A stretch of DNA of 64,000 bases from SR-FBR-E99 sp963732365. GTDB lineage: Bacteria > Bacteroidota > Bacteroidia > Bacteroidales > VadinHA17. Under the pieces are notes generated by a model. It had not been told where the DNA came from, made no database searches, and worked only from the letters and a program-made list of their open reading frames with translations. How positions within the stretch are numbered: position 1 is the stretch's first letter; every line of letters starts with the position of its first letter. Below, in pieces: positions 1 through 9,362 of this stretch. The position numbers and the translations under genes were made by a program. The DNA lies in contig CAVSZC010000005.1 of the NCBI GenBank assembly GCA_963732365.1, positions 1,798,001 to 1,862,000 of the forward strand, in the 5' to 3' direction.

Positions 1-1697
1 CTTTCAGGTGCCTTTTTCAGGACCTTGCGCAGCTCCTCGAGATTAATGACACCGAGGGCTATCCTTGAATAAAGCTCCTCCTTATTGAGAAGTTCATAAT
101 TTTCGAGCAGGTTCTTTATAATCTCGGAGTTGGGAAGTATGCCCAGTTCACTTAGTTTCTGCTCAAGCATCTCAATCCCTTTCTGAATGCGGTCTTTCGA
201 TTCGTCCCTGAGTGCTCCCTTTATAGCTCCCTTGGCCTTGGCAGTATGCGCATATTCAAGCCATTCCTTCTCCGGTTTCGCAATGCTGGATGTTATGATC
301 TCAACCTGGTCACCGCTCTGCAGTGTTACCGAGAGTGGAGAAAGCTTATAATTCACTTTTGCCCCGATGGCCCTGTTACCGACATCAGTGTGTATCTCGT
401 AGGCGAAATCTAGAGCCGAGGCTCCTTTTGGAAGATTGACAAGGAGCCCTTTGGGAGTGAACACCATTATCTCGGAAGAGAAGAGGCTCATTTTGAAGTC
501 GTCGAGGAAAGCAATCGGGTCAGACATGGGGTTGGACAGCATCTCACGGATATACTTCAGCCACTTGTCCAGTTCCGATTCAGTCTGGGCAGTGTCGCCT
601 TTATATTTCCAGTGTGCGGCAAACCCCCTTTCGGCAATATCGTCCATCCGCTGGCTGCGTATCTGTACCTCAACCCAGCGCCCCTCAGGGCCCATTACGG
701 TAAGGTGAAGCGCCTCATAACCATTTGACTTTGGCCGGCTTACCCAGTCGCGCAGCCTGTCAGGCTTGGGAGTGTAAATGTCAGTGATGAGTGAATATAT
801 CTGCCAGCACTGCGCTCTTTCACTCATCTCAGGTCCGGGTTCAAAGACAATACGTACGGCAAGAAGGTCATACACCTCCTCAAAGGGGACATTCTTTGCC
901 TGCATTTTCTTCCAGATCGAATAGATAGACTTGAATCTCCCGGAGATGTCAAAGATTATGTTGTTGTCATTGAGCCTGTCTATTATAGGGAGGCTGAACC
1001 TGTTGATAAGAGCCAGGTTCTTCTTTTCATCCAGCTTGACTTTACGGGCAATCTCATCGAAGATGCGGGGATGCCTGAATTTGAAACTGAGGTCTTCGAG
1101 CTCTGTCTTTATGGCGAACAGTCCCAGACGGTGTGCGAGGGGGGCATAGAGATAAATCGTTTCACCGGCTACCTTCATCCTCTTGTGTTCGGGCATTGAG
1201 TCAAGAGTTCTCATGTTATGCAGCCTGTCTGCTATCTTAATGATAATGACCCTGATATCATCTGACAGGGTCATCAGCATCTTCCGGAAATTCTCAGCCT
1301 GAAGGGAGTTGGTCTCTTTATTATATGTGCCTGAGATCTTTGTGAGTCCGTCAATGAGAGATGAGATCTTGGGCCCGAACTCCCTGGTGATATCATCAAG
1401 GGTTATTTCGGTATCTTCTACAACGTCATGCAGCAGTGCTGCTGCAACTGATTTGGCGCCCAGTCCTATCTCCTGATTGACAATACGTGCAACATTTATC
1501 GGGTGTATTATGTAAGGCTCGCCAGAGTTACGGCGCATGTCACGGTGAGCCTCGTTGGCAAACAGGAAGGCTTTCTCAATCAGCTCCTTCTCTCCCTGTT
1601 TATCACACCTGTATAAATTGTCCTTCAGCAGCTTAAACTCAGCTTCAATGCGACTGACATCCTCTGCAGTAAATATGTTCGTCTTCTTTTTGCCCAT
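1..1697 (-). CDS. RelA/SpoT bifunctional (p)ppGpp synthetase/hydrolase, 3' end cut by window
   Basis: Makes and degrades the stringent-response alarmone (p)ppGpp in the cytoplasm. The first 565 codons are visible and the frame runs off the window, so the distal TGS-to-ACT part is missing. From the N-terminus: an HD hydrolase domain with His90-Asp91 and Glu94-Asp95 (HDVVED); a synthetase domain at about 235-345 with RLRDW and PKSNGYEALH; and a TGS domain at about 408-469. The intact HD motif argues for a bifunctional Rel/SpoT enzyme rather than a synthetase-only RelA. Start chosen at the ATG giving MGKKK, which fits the family N-terminus. A TATCTTTG -7-like motif lies 26 bases upstream. Identification is very secure; relA versus spoT naming is left open. 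Confidence 0.95.
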   Translation of the reverse strand, partial: MGKKKTNIFTAEDVSRIEAEFKLLKDNLYRCDKQGEKELIEKAFLFANEAHRDMRRNSGEPYIIHPINVARIVNQEIGLGAKSVAAALLHDVVEDTEITLDDITREFGPKISSLIDGLTKISGTYNKETNSLQAENFRKMLMTLSDDIRVIIIKIADRLHNMRTLDSMPEHKRMKVAGETIYLYAPLAHRLGLFAIKTELEDLSFKFRHPRIFDEIARKVKLDEKKNLALINRFSLPIIDRLNDNNIIFDISGRFKSIYSIWKKMQAKNVPFEEVYDLLAVRIVFEPGPEMSERAQCWQIYSLITDIYTPKPDRLRDWVSRPKSNGYEALHLTVMGPEGRWVEVQIRSQRMDDIAERGFAAHWKYKGDTAQTESELDKWLKYIREMLSNPMSDPIAFLDDFKMSLFSSEIMVFTPKGLLVNLPKGASALDFAYEIHTDVGNRAIGAKVNYKLSPLSVTLQSGDQVEIITSSIAKPEKEWLEYAHTAKAKGAIKGALRDESKDRIQKGIEMLEQKLSELGILPNSEIIKNLLENYELLNKEELYSRIALGVINLEELRKVLKKAPE

Positions 1698-1722
1698 CAG
1701 TCCATGAAAGAAAATGGAAAGT

Positions 1723-1730
1723 CAAAGATA
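1723..1730 (-). promoter_or_regulatory. Possible -7 promoter element (TATCTTTG) for rel
   Basis: Minus-strand TATCTTTG matches the Bacteroidota -7 consensus TAnnTTTG exactly and sits 26 bases before the RelA/SpoT start codon. I found no clear TTG-type -33 element at 19-21 bases upstream, so this is a motif match only. Confidence 0.35.
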
Positions 1731-1760
1731 CAAAAACTGGGCTTTATTTCAGCTCGCAGT

Positions 1761-3224
1761 TCAGGGAAGGATGGTGACGGTTCCTGTCCTGGTCTCAGCT
1801 CTGCCGGAAGGGGTGGTTACGCGCAGGCTCCAGAGGTAAACGCCGGGAGGCATAGGTTTGTCATTATGACGGCCATCCCATCCTTCACCATGGCTGGTAG
1901 TACGAAAGAGAATAACGCCGGTGCGGCTTAAGATACTGAATTCGTATTCAGTAGGAATAAATGTCAGAACGGGGGTAAAAACGTCATTGATACCGTTATC
2001 ATCCGGGGTAAAGGCATTTGCCATGAAGATGTTTTCGATGGCAGAGACCAGGGTCACTGATGAGCGGCACGCAGCATCGCCTGCAGATGCCCCCTGATCG
2101 ATAGCTGTAACAACATAAGCGATATCCGGCGCCGAAACATATGTGGCGAAAGCAGCATAATCATCAGTCCACGTCGTATCAGTGACAGGACCTGCCACCT
2201 CCGTCCATCCTGCCCCGATATCACGCCAGACAGTAAAATATGCACCGCGCTGAGGAAACGGATTATTCCATTTGAGATCGATTCGTGTACCGCTGGTGGC
2301 GGATGAAAGAACCATATTTCTGACGGGAGATGATGGTGTTACTGCCCTTCCGCAATTGTTAAGTGCAGAGATACGGTAGAGATTGATACTGGCTGTGTCT
2401 GTCCCTGCATTATTTAATGTTACATTGCCGTCAATACCTTCAGCTGTGGCTGATATCATCCATGCAGATGTGCTCCGATTGAATATCTCGGCGATAAAGG
2501 TATCGATGTCAGTATCATTGTCATAAATCCCGGTCACATTGACAACCTGCCGCTGAACATATACTGTCTCTGTTATTATCCAGTCGGGCGGGATTTCACT
2601 CCCCGACTTGAAGCATTGCCTGTTAGATGATGACAGGCCTGCATTGTTTGCTGTGGCCCTGATGTAAAAGCAGTATCCGGTTGCCGGGGCATAACCGCTG
2701 AATGAATATGAGGTCTGTGACAGGGGAAGGGTTTCAATCAATGCGGCAGGGGCACCGGCGGCACTCATCCAGAGTTCGTATCCGTCAGCCGGATATGCAG
2801 AGTTGGAATACTCTGTCCATGAAAGAACCACGCGGAAGTTACATGAATCGTTATCCAACGATACATAAATGGTACTAAGACTGTTGCTCAGCGGACTTAT
2901 GTTACGCGACGAATCAATAGCTGCCACAACATATGTAACACTCATATACCTGGCAGCTGAACCTGTATGAACATATTCGGTGATATACGGAGACCTGATG
3001 GTATCTACAGCAAAGGCAATACTGTTGGTGAAGGTATACACAACATAGCTGCCGACATCTGATGATGCCGACGGCAGCCACCTTAAGGTTGTAAATCCTG
3101 TAGCAGGGCTTACAGTTACATTTTCAAGCCGGGGTGCAATGGGTTGAGTATCATCCTGCCCCCTCAAAGCAAGTGACAGGAAAAGATGCAGAAGTAACAG
3201 TGTTATGTATCTGAATCGGGTCAT
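1761..3224 (-). CDS. Secreted protein with T9SS type-B (gliding-motility) C-terminal domain
   Basis: A 487-residue exported protein. A hydrophobic signal peptide (about 1-22, ending LRGQDD) is followed by beta-rich segments that read like fibronectin-III/Ig repeats (about 28-390). The last ~85 residues from Asn403 form a gliding-motility-associated C-terminal domain, with the hallmark NAFTPDDNGINDVF and a final PPGVYLW. In this phylum that domain directs export by the type IX system and retention at the surface. Its start overlaps the stop of the M16-like gene by ATGA, so the two are probably translationally coupled. The exported function is unknown; adhesion or substrate binding is likely. 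Domain call is secure, role is inference. Confidence 0.85.
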   Translation of the reverse strand: MTRFRYITLLLLHLFLSLALRGQDDTQPIAPRLENVTVSPATGFTTLRWLPSASSDVGSYVVYTFTNSIAFAVDTIRSPYITEYVHTGSAARYMSVTYVVAAIDSSRNISPLSNSLSTIYVSLDNDSCNFRVVLSWTEYSNSAYPADGYELWMSAAGAPAALIETLPLSQTSYSFSGYAPATGYCFYIRATANNAGLSSSNRQCFKSGSEIPPDWIITETVYVQRQVVNVTGIYDNDTDIDTFIAEIFNRSTSAWMISATAEGIDGNVTLNNAGTDTASINLYRISALNNCGRAVTPSSPVRNMVLSSATSGTRIDLKWNNPFPQRGAYFTVWRDIGAGWTEVAGPVTDTTWTDDYAAFATYVSAPDIAYVVTAIDQGASAGDAACRSSVTLVSAIENIFMANAFTPDDNGINDVFTPVLTFIPTEYEFSILSRTGVILFRTTSHGEGWDGRHNDKPMPPGVYLWSLRVTTPSGRAETRTGTVTILP

Positions 3225-4501
3225 TTTGCTCCTGCAATGACTTCGATAGCTTCATCCGGATTAAAATAGGTATTAAAGAGCTCCATTATTCTTTCCGGCG
3301 TGATTGTTTCAATTGTACTGATTAATCTGGAATAGTAATCATGATCAGTGTCATAGTCGATTAAGCCTCTTACGGCTTCGGCAGATGAAAACGGCCCGTC
3401 AAACATACGGGCAATCTCCCCCATGAAGTGGTTTCTGACTGTCTGCAGCTCATCAGTGCTGACAGGGTTTCTTCTCAGTTCGGCTATCTCCTTGCGGATC
3501 TCCTTCAGAGTCTCCTCGCGGTATTCGTTGGCAACTTCGGTCATGATAACGATGAAGCCTATTCCGTGAAAAGCCCCCGTCACCGAATGAATGCCGTATG
3601 TGTAGCCTTTTTCTTCCCTGATGTTTCGCATCAGCCTTGACCCGAAGTAGCCTCCGAGTATCATATTTGCCACCTGGAGACCGTGATAGTCATGGTGGTC
3701 ACGTGTTATCCCTTTCCATCCCATCCTGACCGCGCTCTGCACTGATCCGTTCACTTCGGCAAATATCCTTCCCGGGGGAGAGGTCTCAAATGCCAGCTGT
3801 GGTATCTCCGCTTTATGCCATTGGCAGGAGCCGGAAAAGAATTTGCTGAGTACCGGCAGAGCACTCTCAGGTTCTCTGCCTGAGACGGTTATATACATGT
3901 TTTCAGGTCTGTAGAAGCGGGAATGGAAATCTCGCGTGACTGCAGATGTCAGGGCATCGAAGTCTTCGAGCCTGGTAATTCTTCCGTAGGGATTGTCCTT
4001 GCCGCACAGCGCCATGTAGAATTGTTCCCTTCCGATTACGGATGTCTTCTGCCTGCCCGTAAGAAATGCCTGTATCTTTTTTTCTTTCAGCATCCTGAGC
4101 TCATTCTCAGGGAAGGATGGATGAAAAAGGACCTCTCGGGAAAGCTCCATGACCTCCTCAAGTTTGCGTGAAAGGGTTATCACCACGAGGCTCGCGGTAT
4201 CCTTTTCTGCCGTATGGTTGAAGACTGAGCCGGTGCTGTCGATGAGATCATTCAGGGTAATCGCATCATGTGAGACTGTACCCTCAGTGAGCATTGCGTT
4301 GGCTACTGACGCTGCCATATGGGTCTCCTCCATTAGCTGGCCTGCGTTGAGAACAAATTCTATCCTGATAAGATCAACGGTTCCTCCACTCAGGAGATAG
4401 ACCGGTACTCCGTTACCAAGCCTCACGACATCGGGAAATGATATTTTCCCGGCAGAAGGGGTGATTATCCGGGGCGGTTCCATTTTTCTTCTACTCTTCA
4501 T
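3221..4501 (-). CDS. M16 family peptidase-like protein, non-catalytic subunit
   Basis: Resembles the inactive partner of heterodimeric M16 (mitochondrial processing peptidase/insulinase-like) proteases. The zinc-binding HxxEH is absent: the equivalent helix around residues 63-73 reads AASVANAMLTE. The C-terminal half keeps the family's substrate-grasping region (about 286-306, GSRLMRNIREEKGYTYG), with the Arg and Tyr typical of the partner subunit. No signal peptide is visible, which suggests a cytoplasmic location or an unrecognised export route. It overlaps the upstream catalytic gene by 11 bases and the downstream T9SS protein by 4, giving a tight three-gene operon. Substrate unknown. Confidence 0.88.
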   Translation of the reverse strand: MKSRRKMEPPRIITPSAGKISFPDVVRLGNGVPVYLLSGGTVDLIRIEFVLNAGQLMEETHMAASVANAMLTEGTVSHDAITLNDLIDSTGSVFNHTAEKDTASLVVITLSRKLEEVMELSREVLFHPSFPENELRMLKEKKIQAFLTGRQKTSVIGREQFYMALCGKDNPYGRITRLEDFDALTSAVTRDFHSRFYRPENMYITVSGREPESALPVLSKFFSGSCQWHKAEIPQLAFETSPPGRIFAEVNGSVQSAVRMGWKGITRDHHDYHGLQVANMILGGYFGSRLMRNIREEKGYTYGIHSVTGAFHGIGFIVIMTEVANEYREETLKEIRKEIAELRRNPVSTDELQTVRNHFMGEIARMFDGPFSSAEAVRGLIDYDTDHDYYSRLISTIETITPERIMELFNTYFNPDEAIEVIAGAK

Positions 4502-5744
4502 GGCTTTCAGGGAGATAATGGATTACACTGCAGTTTCCGGGTCTGAATGTTGTGGCAGAGCATTCTGTGATCTCAGCGGCTGTGACACTCATATATCTTT
4601 CGATCTCAGTATTTATGCCATTCGCGTCACCGAGAAGTTCCTGAAAGGCAATATTGAATGCTTTATTGCCGGCGCTGACGTAAGACATCAGTCTTGATGC
4701 CTCATACCTGTTACGGGCTTTGTCAAGCTCCGCAGCTGTCACGTGCCGGGCACTTATTTTGTCAAGCTCATCCCGGACTGCTTCCTCTGCCTTTGCTATA
4801 TCTGCTCCATTTCTTAATCTTCCGCTGAAGATGACCAGGCCGGGATCAATCTCACCGGAGAGGTAAATGTCCGCCTCACTGAAGAGCTCCTTTTTTCTTA
4901 CGAGAATCTCCGGGAAACGGCCGGAGTCACACCCTGAAAGTATATCTGTAAGAAGATCAAGGACATAGAATGCACGACTTTCTCTTTTTTCAGTGTGAAA
5001 TGCCATAACCAGGTGGGCCGCCGGCACCTTGCGACGAGCCGTGACCTCGCGTCGTTCAGTCTGCGGAGGCTCCTGAGGAAGGTTACGGATTATGCACCTG
5101 CCCGGGGCGATGTCACCGAACCATTTCTCTGCCATGCTGAAGACCTGGTCAGGATGAACGTTGCCTGCCACGCACAGGATGGCGTTTGACGGATTATAAT
5201 GTCTGTGATAAAACTCTTTTACCCTCCTGCTGTCGGCCTTTTCTATGTGGCTTATGTCCTTGCCTATGGCAGGCCACATATAAGGGTGCCTCCTGAATGC
5301 AAGCGGCCTCAGTAAGAGCATCAGGTCTCCGTATGGCTGATTAAGGTAACGCTGCCTGTACTCCTCCGTGACAACACTTTTCTGTATCCTCAGTCTCGAT
5401 TCTGAGAGATCCAGTCCCTCCATCCTGTCAGCCTCCAGCCAGATAGCCGTCTCCAGGTTATTGGCAGGCAGGGTTATAAAATAGTTGGTAATGTCATTAT
5501 TTGTAAAGGCGTTATTCTCACCACCCGCAATCATAACTGGGGTATCAAACGCCGGGACGCCATCCGTCCCTCCGAACATCAGATGCTCAAAAAGATGAGC
5601 AAATCCTGTCGCCTCGGGGTCTTCATCCCTTGAACCAACGTCATACAGCAGATCAGTGGTGACCATTGGTGTGCTGGCGTCATGATGGGCAATAACCCTG
5701 AGCCCGTTCGGGAGAGTATGTCTTTTAAATTCAATCATAAGCAT
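4491..5744 (-). CDS. M16 family zinc metallopeptidase, catalytic subunit
   Basis: Catalytic half of the adjacent M16 pair. The inverted zinc motif is His50-Leu-Phe-Glu53-His54, followed by the third-ligand region VVTEE at about 125-128. The N-terminus (TLPNGLRVI) is the classic M16 opening strand. Its 417 residues match the usual half-size subunit. The start could be Met1 or Met3 (MIEFKRHTLPNG); both lack a signal peptide. It is the first gene of the M16-M16-T9SS operon, and a promoter-like pair lies 67 or more bases upstream. Substrate cannot be told from sequence; bacterial homologues degrade peptides. Confidence 0.93.
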   Translation of the reverse strand: MLMIEFKRHTLPNGLRVIAHHDASTPMVTTDLLYDVGSRDEDPEATGFAHLFEHLMFGGTDGVPAFDTPVMIAGGENNAFTNNDITNYFITLPANNLETAIWLEADRMEGLDLSESRLRIQKSVVTEEYRQRYLNQPYGDLMLLLRPLAFRRHPYMWPAIGKDISHIEKADSRRVKEFYHRHYNPSNAILCVAGNVHPDQVFSMAEKWFGDIAPGRCIIRNLPQEPPQTERREVTARRKVPAAHLVMAFHTEKRESRAFYVLDLLTDILSGCDSGRFPEILVRKKELFSEADIYLSGEIDPGLVIFSGRLRNGADIAKAEEAVRDELDKISARHVTAAELDKARNRYEASRLMSYVSAGNKAFNIAFQELLGDANGINTEIERYMSVTAAEITECSATTFRPGNCSVIHYLPESHEE

Positions 5745-5810
5745 TTACAGACAGCTGGCCTGATTGTTTGCCATAAAGGTACCGCTAAAAATTCACAGCA
5801 TAAAATCCCC

Positions 5811-5842
5811 CAAACTTACCAAAATAAATATCTGCTCCTCAA
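5811..5842 (-). promoter_or_regulatory. Candidate promoter for the M16 operon (TTG-N21-TAAGTTTG)
   Basis: On the minus strand TAAGTTTG (5811-5818) matches TAnnTTTG, and a TTG (5840-5842) lies 21 bases upstream, close to the Bacteroidota -33/-7 arrangement. It is in the divergent gap between the M16 operon and the ClC gene. Confidence 0.45.
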
Positions 5843-5849
5843 TTTATTC

Positions 5850-5857
5850 TATATTTG
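5850..5857 (+). promoter_or_regulatory. Possible -7 element (TATATTTG) for the ClC gene
   Basis: TATATTTG matches TAnnTTTG and lies 39 bases before the ClC start. No convincing -33 element is seen. It would sit almost back-to-back with the opposing M16 promoter candidate. Confidence 0.4.
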
Positions 5858-5896
5858 TCAGGGTGATCGTCCGGATTACACATAAGCAGAGTCATT

Positions 5897-7669
5897 TTGA
5901 ACAGATCAGTTATATTGAAGATCAGGCAGCTGGGATCTTTTTTTTCAGACCAGCAAACACTGCTCTACCTTTTGAGTTTTGTGGTCGGGATAACAAGTGC
6001 CATGGCAGCGGTTATAATGAAGAATGCCATTCATTATACACATGTGCTGTTCACTCAGGGCATCATGGCAGGCGGAGGAGGCATCCTCTCGCTGGCTTAT
6101 CCGCTGGCGGGCATCTTCCTGACGGTATTATTCGTAAGATACATTGTTCGTGATAATATTTCCCACGGGGTTAGCAGGGTGCTTTTTGCCATTTCACGGC
6201 GCAAGAGTTACCTGAAAAGGCATAACAACTGGACATCGATCGTTGCCAGCTCACTGACAATAGGTTTCGGAGGCTCGGTTGGGGCTGAGGCGCCGATTGC
6301 ACTGACAGGTGCGTCCATCGGCTCATCCATCGGGAGGTACTTTAACCTGAACTATAAGAATATCACACTGTTGCTGGGCTGCGGTGCGGCAGGGGCGATA
6401 GCAGGCATTTTCAAGGCACCGATAGGAGGCATCCTGTTTACTCTCGAGGTACTGATGCTTGACCTTACCATGTCTTCCATAGTGCCATTGCTGATATCAT
6501 CTGTCACGGCAGCGACAGTAGCATATTTTTTCATGGGCAGTGACGTCCTTTTCTCCTTCCAGGTAAGGGAAGGATTCCTTCTGAGAAACCTGCCCTACTA
6601 TCTTATCCTCGGGGTGTTCTCAGGATTGGTGGCATTCTATTTCACGAGGGCTACCATCGGCATCGAGAAGCTCTACCGGAAGATCCGGAACAATTATGTC
6701 AGGATGCTGGCCGGCGGTACTATTTTGGGAATACTGATCTATATATTTCCTGCTCTGTACGGAGAAGGCTACGGGACTATCATGTCTCTGCTGAAGGCTG
6801 ATCCGGGCGCTGCAACAGGCGTCAGCCTTTTCGGTGACGTTGCGTCCGGATTCTGGATCTTTATGCTCTTTCTTGCCTCCCTTATAATATTTAAAGTTGT
6901 GGCCACCGCTTCCACCAACGGTGCCGGAGGTGTCGGAGGGATTGTCGCACCAACGCTCTTTACGGGGGGGGTAGCCGGTTACCTGTTCAGCAATTTGTTA
7001 AATCATATCTTCGGCCTCTCACTGCCTGACAGCAGCTTCACCCTTGCAGGCATGGCGGGGGTGTTCGCAGCGGTGCTGCATGCACCCATGACAGCAATAT
7101 TCCTTATTGCGGAGATAACAGAGGGCTACGGGCTGTTCATACCACTGATTGTGACCTCAACGGCCGGCTTTATTACAATAAGAGCGTTCCAGAAGCACTC
7201 CATATACCACCAGCAGCTGGCTGCCAGCGGCGAGCTGATAACTCATGACAAGGACAAGGCTGTGATGACACTGCTCGACTGGAGCAACGAGGTAGAGAAG
7301 GATCTCCTCACCGTGAGCCCCAATGATACGCTGGGAGACCTGGTAAAACAGATTTCAAAGTCAAACAGGAATATATTCCCCGTGGTTGATGAATTCAACA
7401 TACTGGAAGGGGTGGTCCTCCTTGACGATGTACGTGACAGGATGTTCAACCATGAACTCTATGACAAGATTACCATCAAGGAGTTAATGACTATACCTCC
7501 CTCTTATATCGACATCAGGGAGAGGGGGGATGTAGTGCTTGACACCTTTACCCGTACAGGGGCATGGAACCTGCCTGTGCTTGACGGCGGCCAGTATGTG
7601 GGCTTTATCTCCAAGTCAAGAATCTTCAGCGCCTACCGTGAGCTGCTGAAGCAGGTTTCTGAGGAATAG
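5897..7669 (+). CDS. ClC-type chloride channel with C-terminal CBS pair
   Basis: Inner-membrane ClC protein of 590 residues with about 10-12 membrane helices, followed by two CBS domains (about 460-585) that probably sense nucleotides. The selectivity-filter loops are visible: GSVGAEAP (126-133) with gating glutamate Glu131, GIVAP (348-352), and the pore tyrosine region at Tyr436. In the helix after FKAPIGGILFTLE the residue matching the proton-pathway glutamate of E. coli ClC-ec1 (Glu203) is Val185, preceded by Glu184. Exchangers normally keep that acid, so this copy may be a passive channel. It is monocistronic, with converging or divergent neighbours. Family certain; transport mode inferred. 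Confidence 0.95.
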   Translation: MNRSVILKIRQLGSFFSDQQTLLYLLSFVVGITSAMAAVIMKNAIHYTHVLFTQGIMAGGGGILSLAYPLAGIFLTVLFVRYIVRDNISHGVSRVLFAISRRKSYLKRHNNWTSIVASSLTIGFGGSVGAEAPIALTGASIGSSIGRYFNLNYKNITLLLGCGAAGAIAGIFKAPIGGILFTLEVLMLDLTMSSIVPLLISSVTAATVAYFFMGSDVLFSFQVREGFLLRNLPYYLILGVFSGLVAFYFTRATIGIEKLYRKIRNNYVRMLAGGTILGILIYIFPALYGEGYGTIMSLLKADPGAATGVSLFGDVASGFWIFMLFLASLIIFKVVATASTNGAGGVGGIVAPTLFTGGVAGYLFSNLLNHIFGLSLPDSSFTLAGMAGVFAAVLHAPMTAIFLIAEITEGYGLFIPLIVTSTAGFITIRAFQKHSIYHQQLAASGELITHDKDKAVMTLLDWSNEVEKDLLTVSPNDTLGDLVKQISKSNRNIFPVVDEFNILEGVVLLDDVRDRMFNHELYDKITIKELMTIPPSYIDIRERGDVVLDTFTRTGAWNLPVLDGGQYVGFISKSRIFSAYRELLKQVSEE

Positions 7670-7676
7670 TAACCTG

Positions 7677-9362
7677 TCACTTGCTCAGAGCCTCCAGCAT
7701 CATCTTTCGTTTTATCCGGAATGACCGGATATCTGTATCGTACCTCTGAAAATTATATACTGCAAGCCTGGCTGTCTCTGCAGCCTCTTCCGGGTATTTC
7801 TGTCCGTATTGCCTCAGGAGTTCGTAATCTGCAATGCCATCGCGCATGGCTTCAAGGCGTATTGAAGGATAAAGTCTTCCTTCACCCGGGTAGACAATCC
7901 AACAGTCACCACCTGGAAGAATGTTACCTGACTCGGTAATTATTCCGGTTGTTTCTCCCCAGGGGTCATCACTCCATGCGTTAAGGCCCCAGTGCAGATA
8001 TCCTGTTATTCCATACCTGTAGTTGACCCAGTGCAGCAGCCTTGTTTTGATCAGCGGCTGTTCAATAAACCTGTTGGCGTACTCACCCTGCGGTGCCAGA
8101 CATGTATAAAACCATACTTCCTCACCGGCGTCCTGCCTCTCCTTGTAGAATTTCATATCTGTGTCGAGGTAATCCATCTGCGGTACCCATATATCAATGC
8201 TTCCTTTTAAATTACTTGCATGGCATGCCTCGATCACCTTCACCTCCGGCCATATTCCTTTAACAAATGCAGCTATTTCAACATAGGTCTTGAGGTTTGA
8301 CTGAATGGGCTCGTCGGCAATATGCTGAACATATATGTCTGCCCAGTTATTTTCTTCCAGGTTCTTCTTCAATGCCGGAAGAAAGCTGTTGTAGAACTGT
8401 CTCACCCGAGGTTCGGTCACCGGGAGCTTTGCAACGGAGTCTCTCGTGACAGGCAGGTGCATCACAAAACGACTGTCCCAGTTAGTCTCTCTTGAGGCAA
8501 GATGGGTTCCCTCCAGCAACTTTATTTTTCCTGTCGCCATGAGAAGGGAAGCCATCCGGTTAAAATCGGTAAAGTCAAACCTCCATGTTCCGTCAACAAT
8601 CTCGGACTTCACCAGCTGAAGTGGATTGATCCATGCCACATTCTGACGGTATGCTGTGAACGTTCTGGCTATTGTATCAACAAGCTGCCAGTAGCGTTCA
8701 CTAAGCGGCTCCACCTTCTGTCCTGAGTTCATGAGATCAAGGCGTGAGGTGAAGAACCAGTTGGTGACTTTAAGTGTGGTCTCTGTCAGATCGACGGGAT
8801 ATACAACCACTCTGATTGTATCTTCAAGGTTGAAGTTTTTTCTGCCAATCTTGCCCTTTATTGATATTTTACCGGAATATGAACCTTTTTGTGCATCTGC
8901 AGGTACTCTGACTGATATCCACACAGGTTGTGTTTCATCTGCCCTGAGATCAAAGCGGTCAGCCTCCACAATTGGATCGGGATACCACCCGGATATCGGG
9001 ATATACCTGTCTCTGGCAGGGTTTGGGGTAGTGCGACCTACGTGCACATATTTAACCAATCCGGTGTACTCGACAGGAAGTGATAGAGTCTCATTCAGAG
9101 GGTCAGTAACTTCAACAGTGACATTCGTGAGTGGAAGTGATGACCTGAGCGCAAACTGGAAAGTTGCATGTTCACCCCTGGCTGCATTTGCTGCTGCCGG
9201 GGCAGAATTGAAGAATGCAGTCTCTCTGAATATCTTTTCAAGCGGATCGACACTGACAAAGGTGACAGTATCTTCAGTGCTGGTTCTTCCGCAACCTGCA
9301 ATGATGCAGACGTTTAGCAGAAGGAGCGGGAGCGATATTCTTTTCATATAAACAGATTTCAT
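7677..9362 (-). CDS. DUF4091 glycoside-hydrolase-like lipoprotein
   Basis: Exported lipoprotein with lipobox IIAGC near residue 24. An N-terminal beta-sandwich region (about 35-190) precedes a TIM-barrel-like domain. The C-terminal DUF4091 region carries WGLNAWSDDPWGE and a segment ending LEAMRDGIADYELL, both usual for the family. DUF4091 proteins are related to glycoside hydrolases and often sit in polysaccharide-use clusters; the reaction of this one is not known. Its ATG overlaps the stop of the CBM9-like lipoprotein by four bases, so the two probably work together on the same surface glycan. No SusC/SusD pair is nearby. Confidence 0.8.
   Translation of the reverse strand: MKSVYMKRISLPLLLLNVCIIAGCGRTSTEDTVTFVSVDPLEKIFRETAFFNSAPAAANAARGEHATFQFALRSSLPLTNVTVEVTDPLNETLSLPVEYTGLVKYVHVGRTTPNPARDRYIPISGWYPDPIVEADRFDLRADETQPVWISVRVPADAQKGSYSGKISIKGKIGRKNFNLEDTIRVVVYPVDLTETTLKVTNWFFTSRLDLMNSGQKVEPLSERYWQLVDTIARTFTAYRQNVAWINPLQLVKSEIVDGTWRFDFTDFNRMASLLMATGKIKLLEGTHLASRETNWDSRFVMHLPVTRDSVAKLPVTEPRVRQFYNSFLPALKKNLEENNWADIYVQHIADEPIQSNLKTYVEIAAFVKGIWPEVKVIEACHASNLKGSIDIWVPQMDYLDTDMKFYKERQDAGEEVWFYTCLAPQGEYANRFIEQPLIKTRLLHWVNYRYGITGYLHWGLNAWSDDPWGETTGIITESGNILPGGDCWIVYPGEGRLYPSIRLEAMRDGIADYELLRQYGQKYPEEAAETARLAVYNFQRYDTDIRSFRIKRKMMLEALSK

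Noticed and set aside
8731..9351. A 206-codon open frame on the + strand
   Set aside because: Lies wholly antisense to the DUF4091 lipoprotein gene, has no recognisable domain and no promoter; the opposite strand has signal peptide, lipobox and family motifs.
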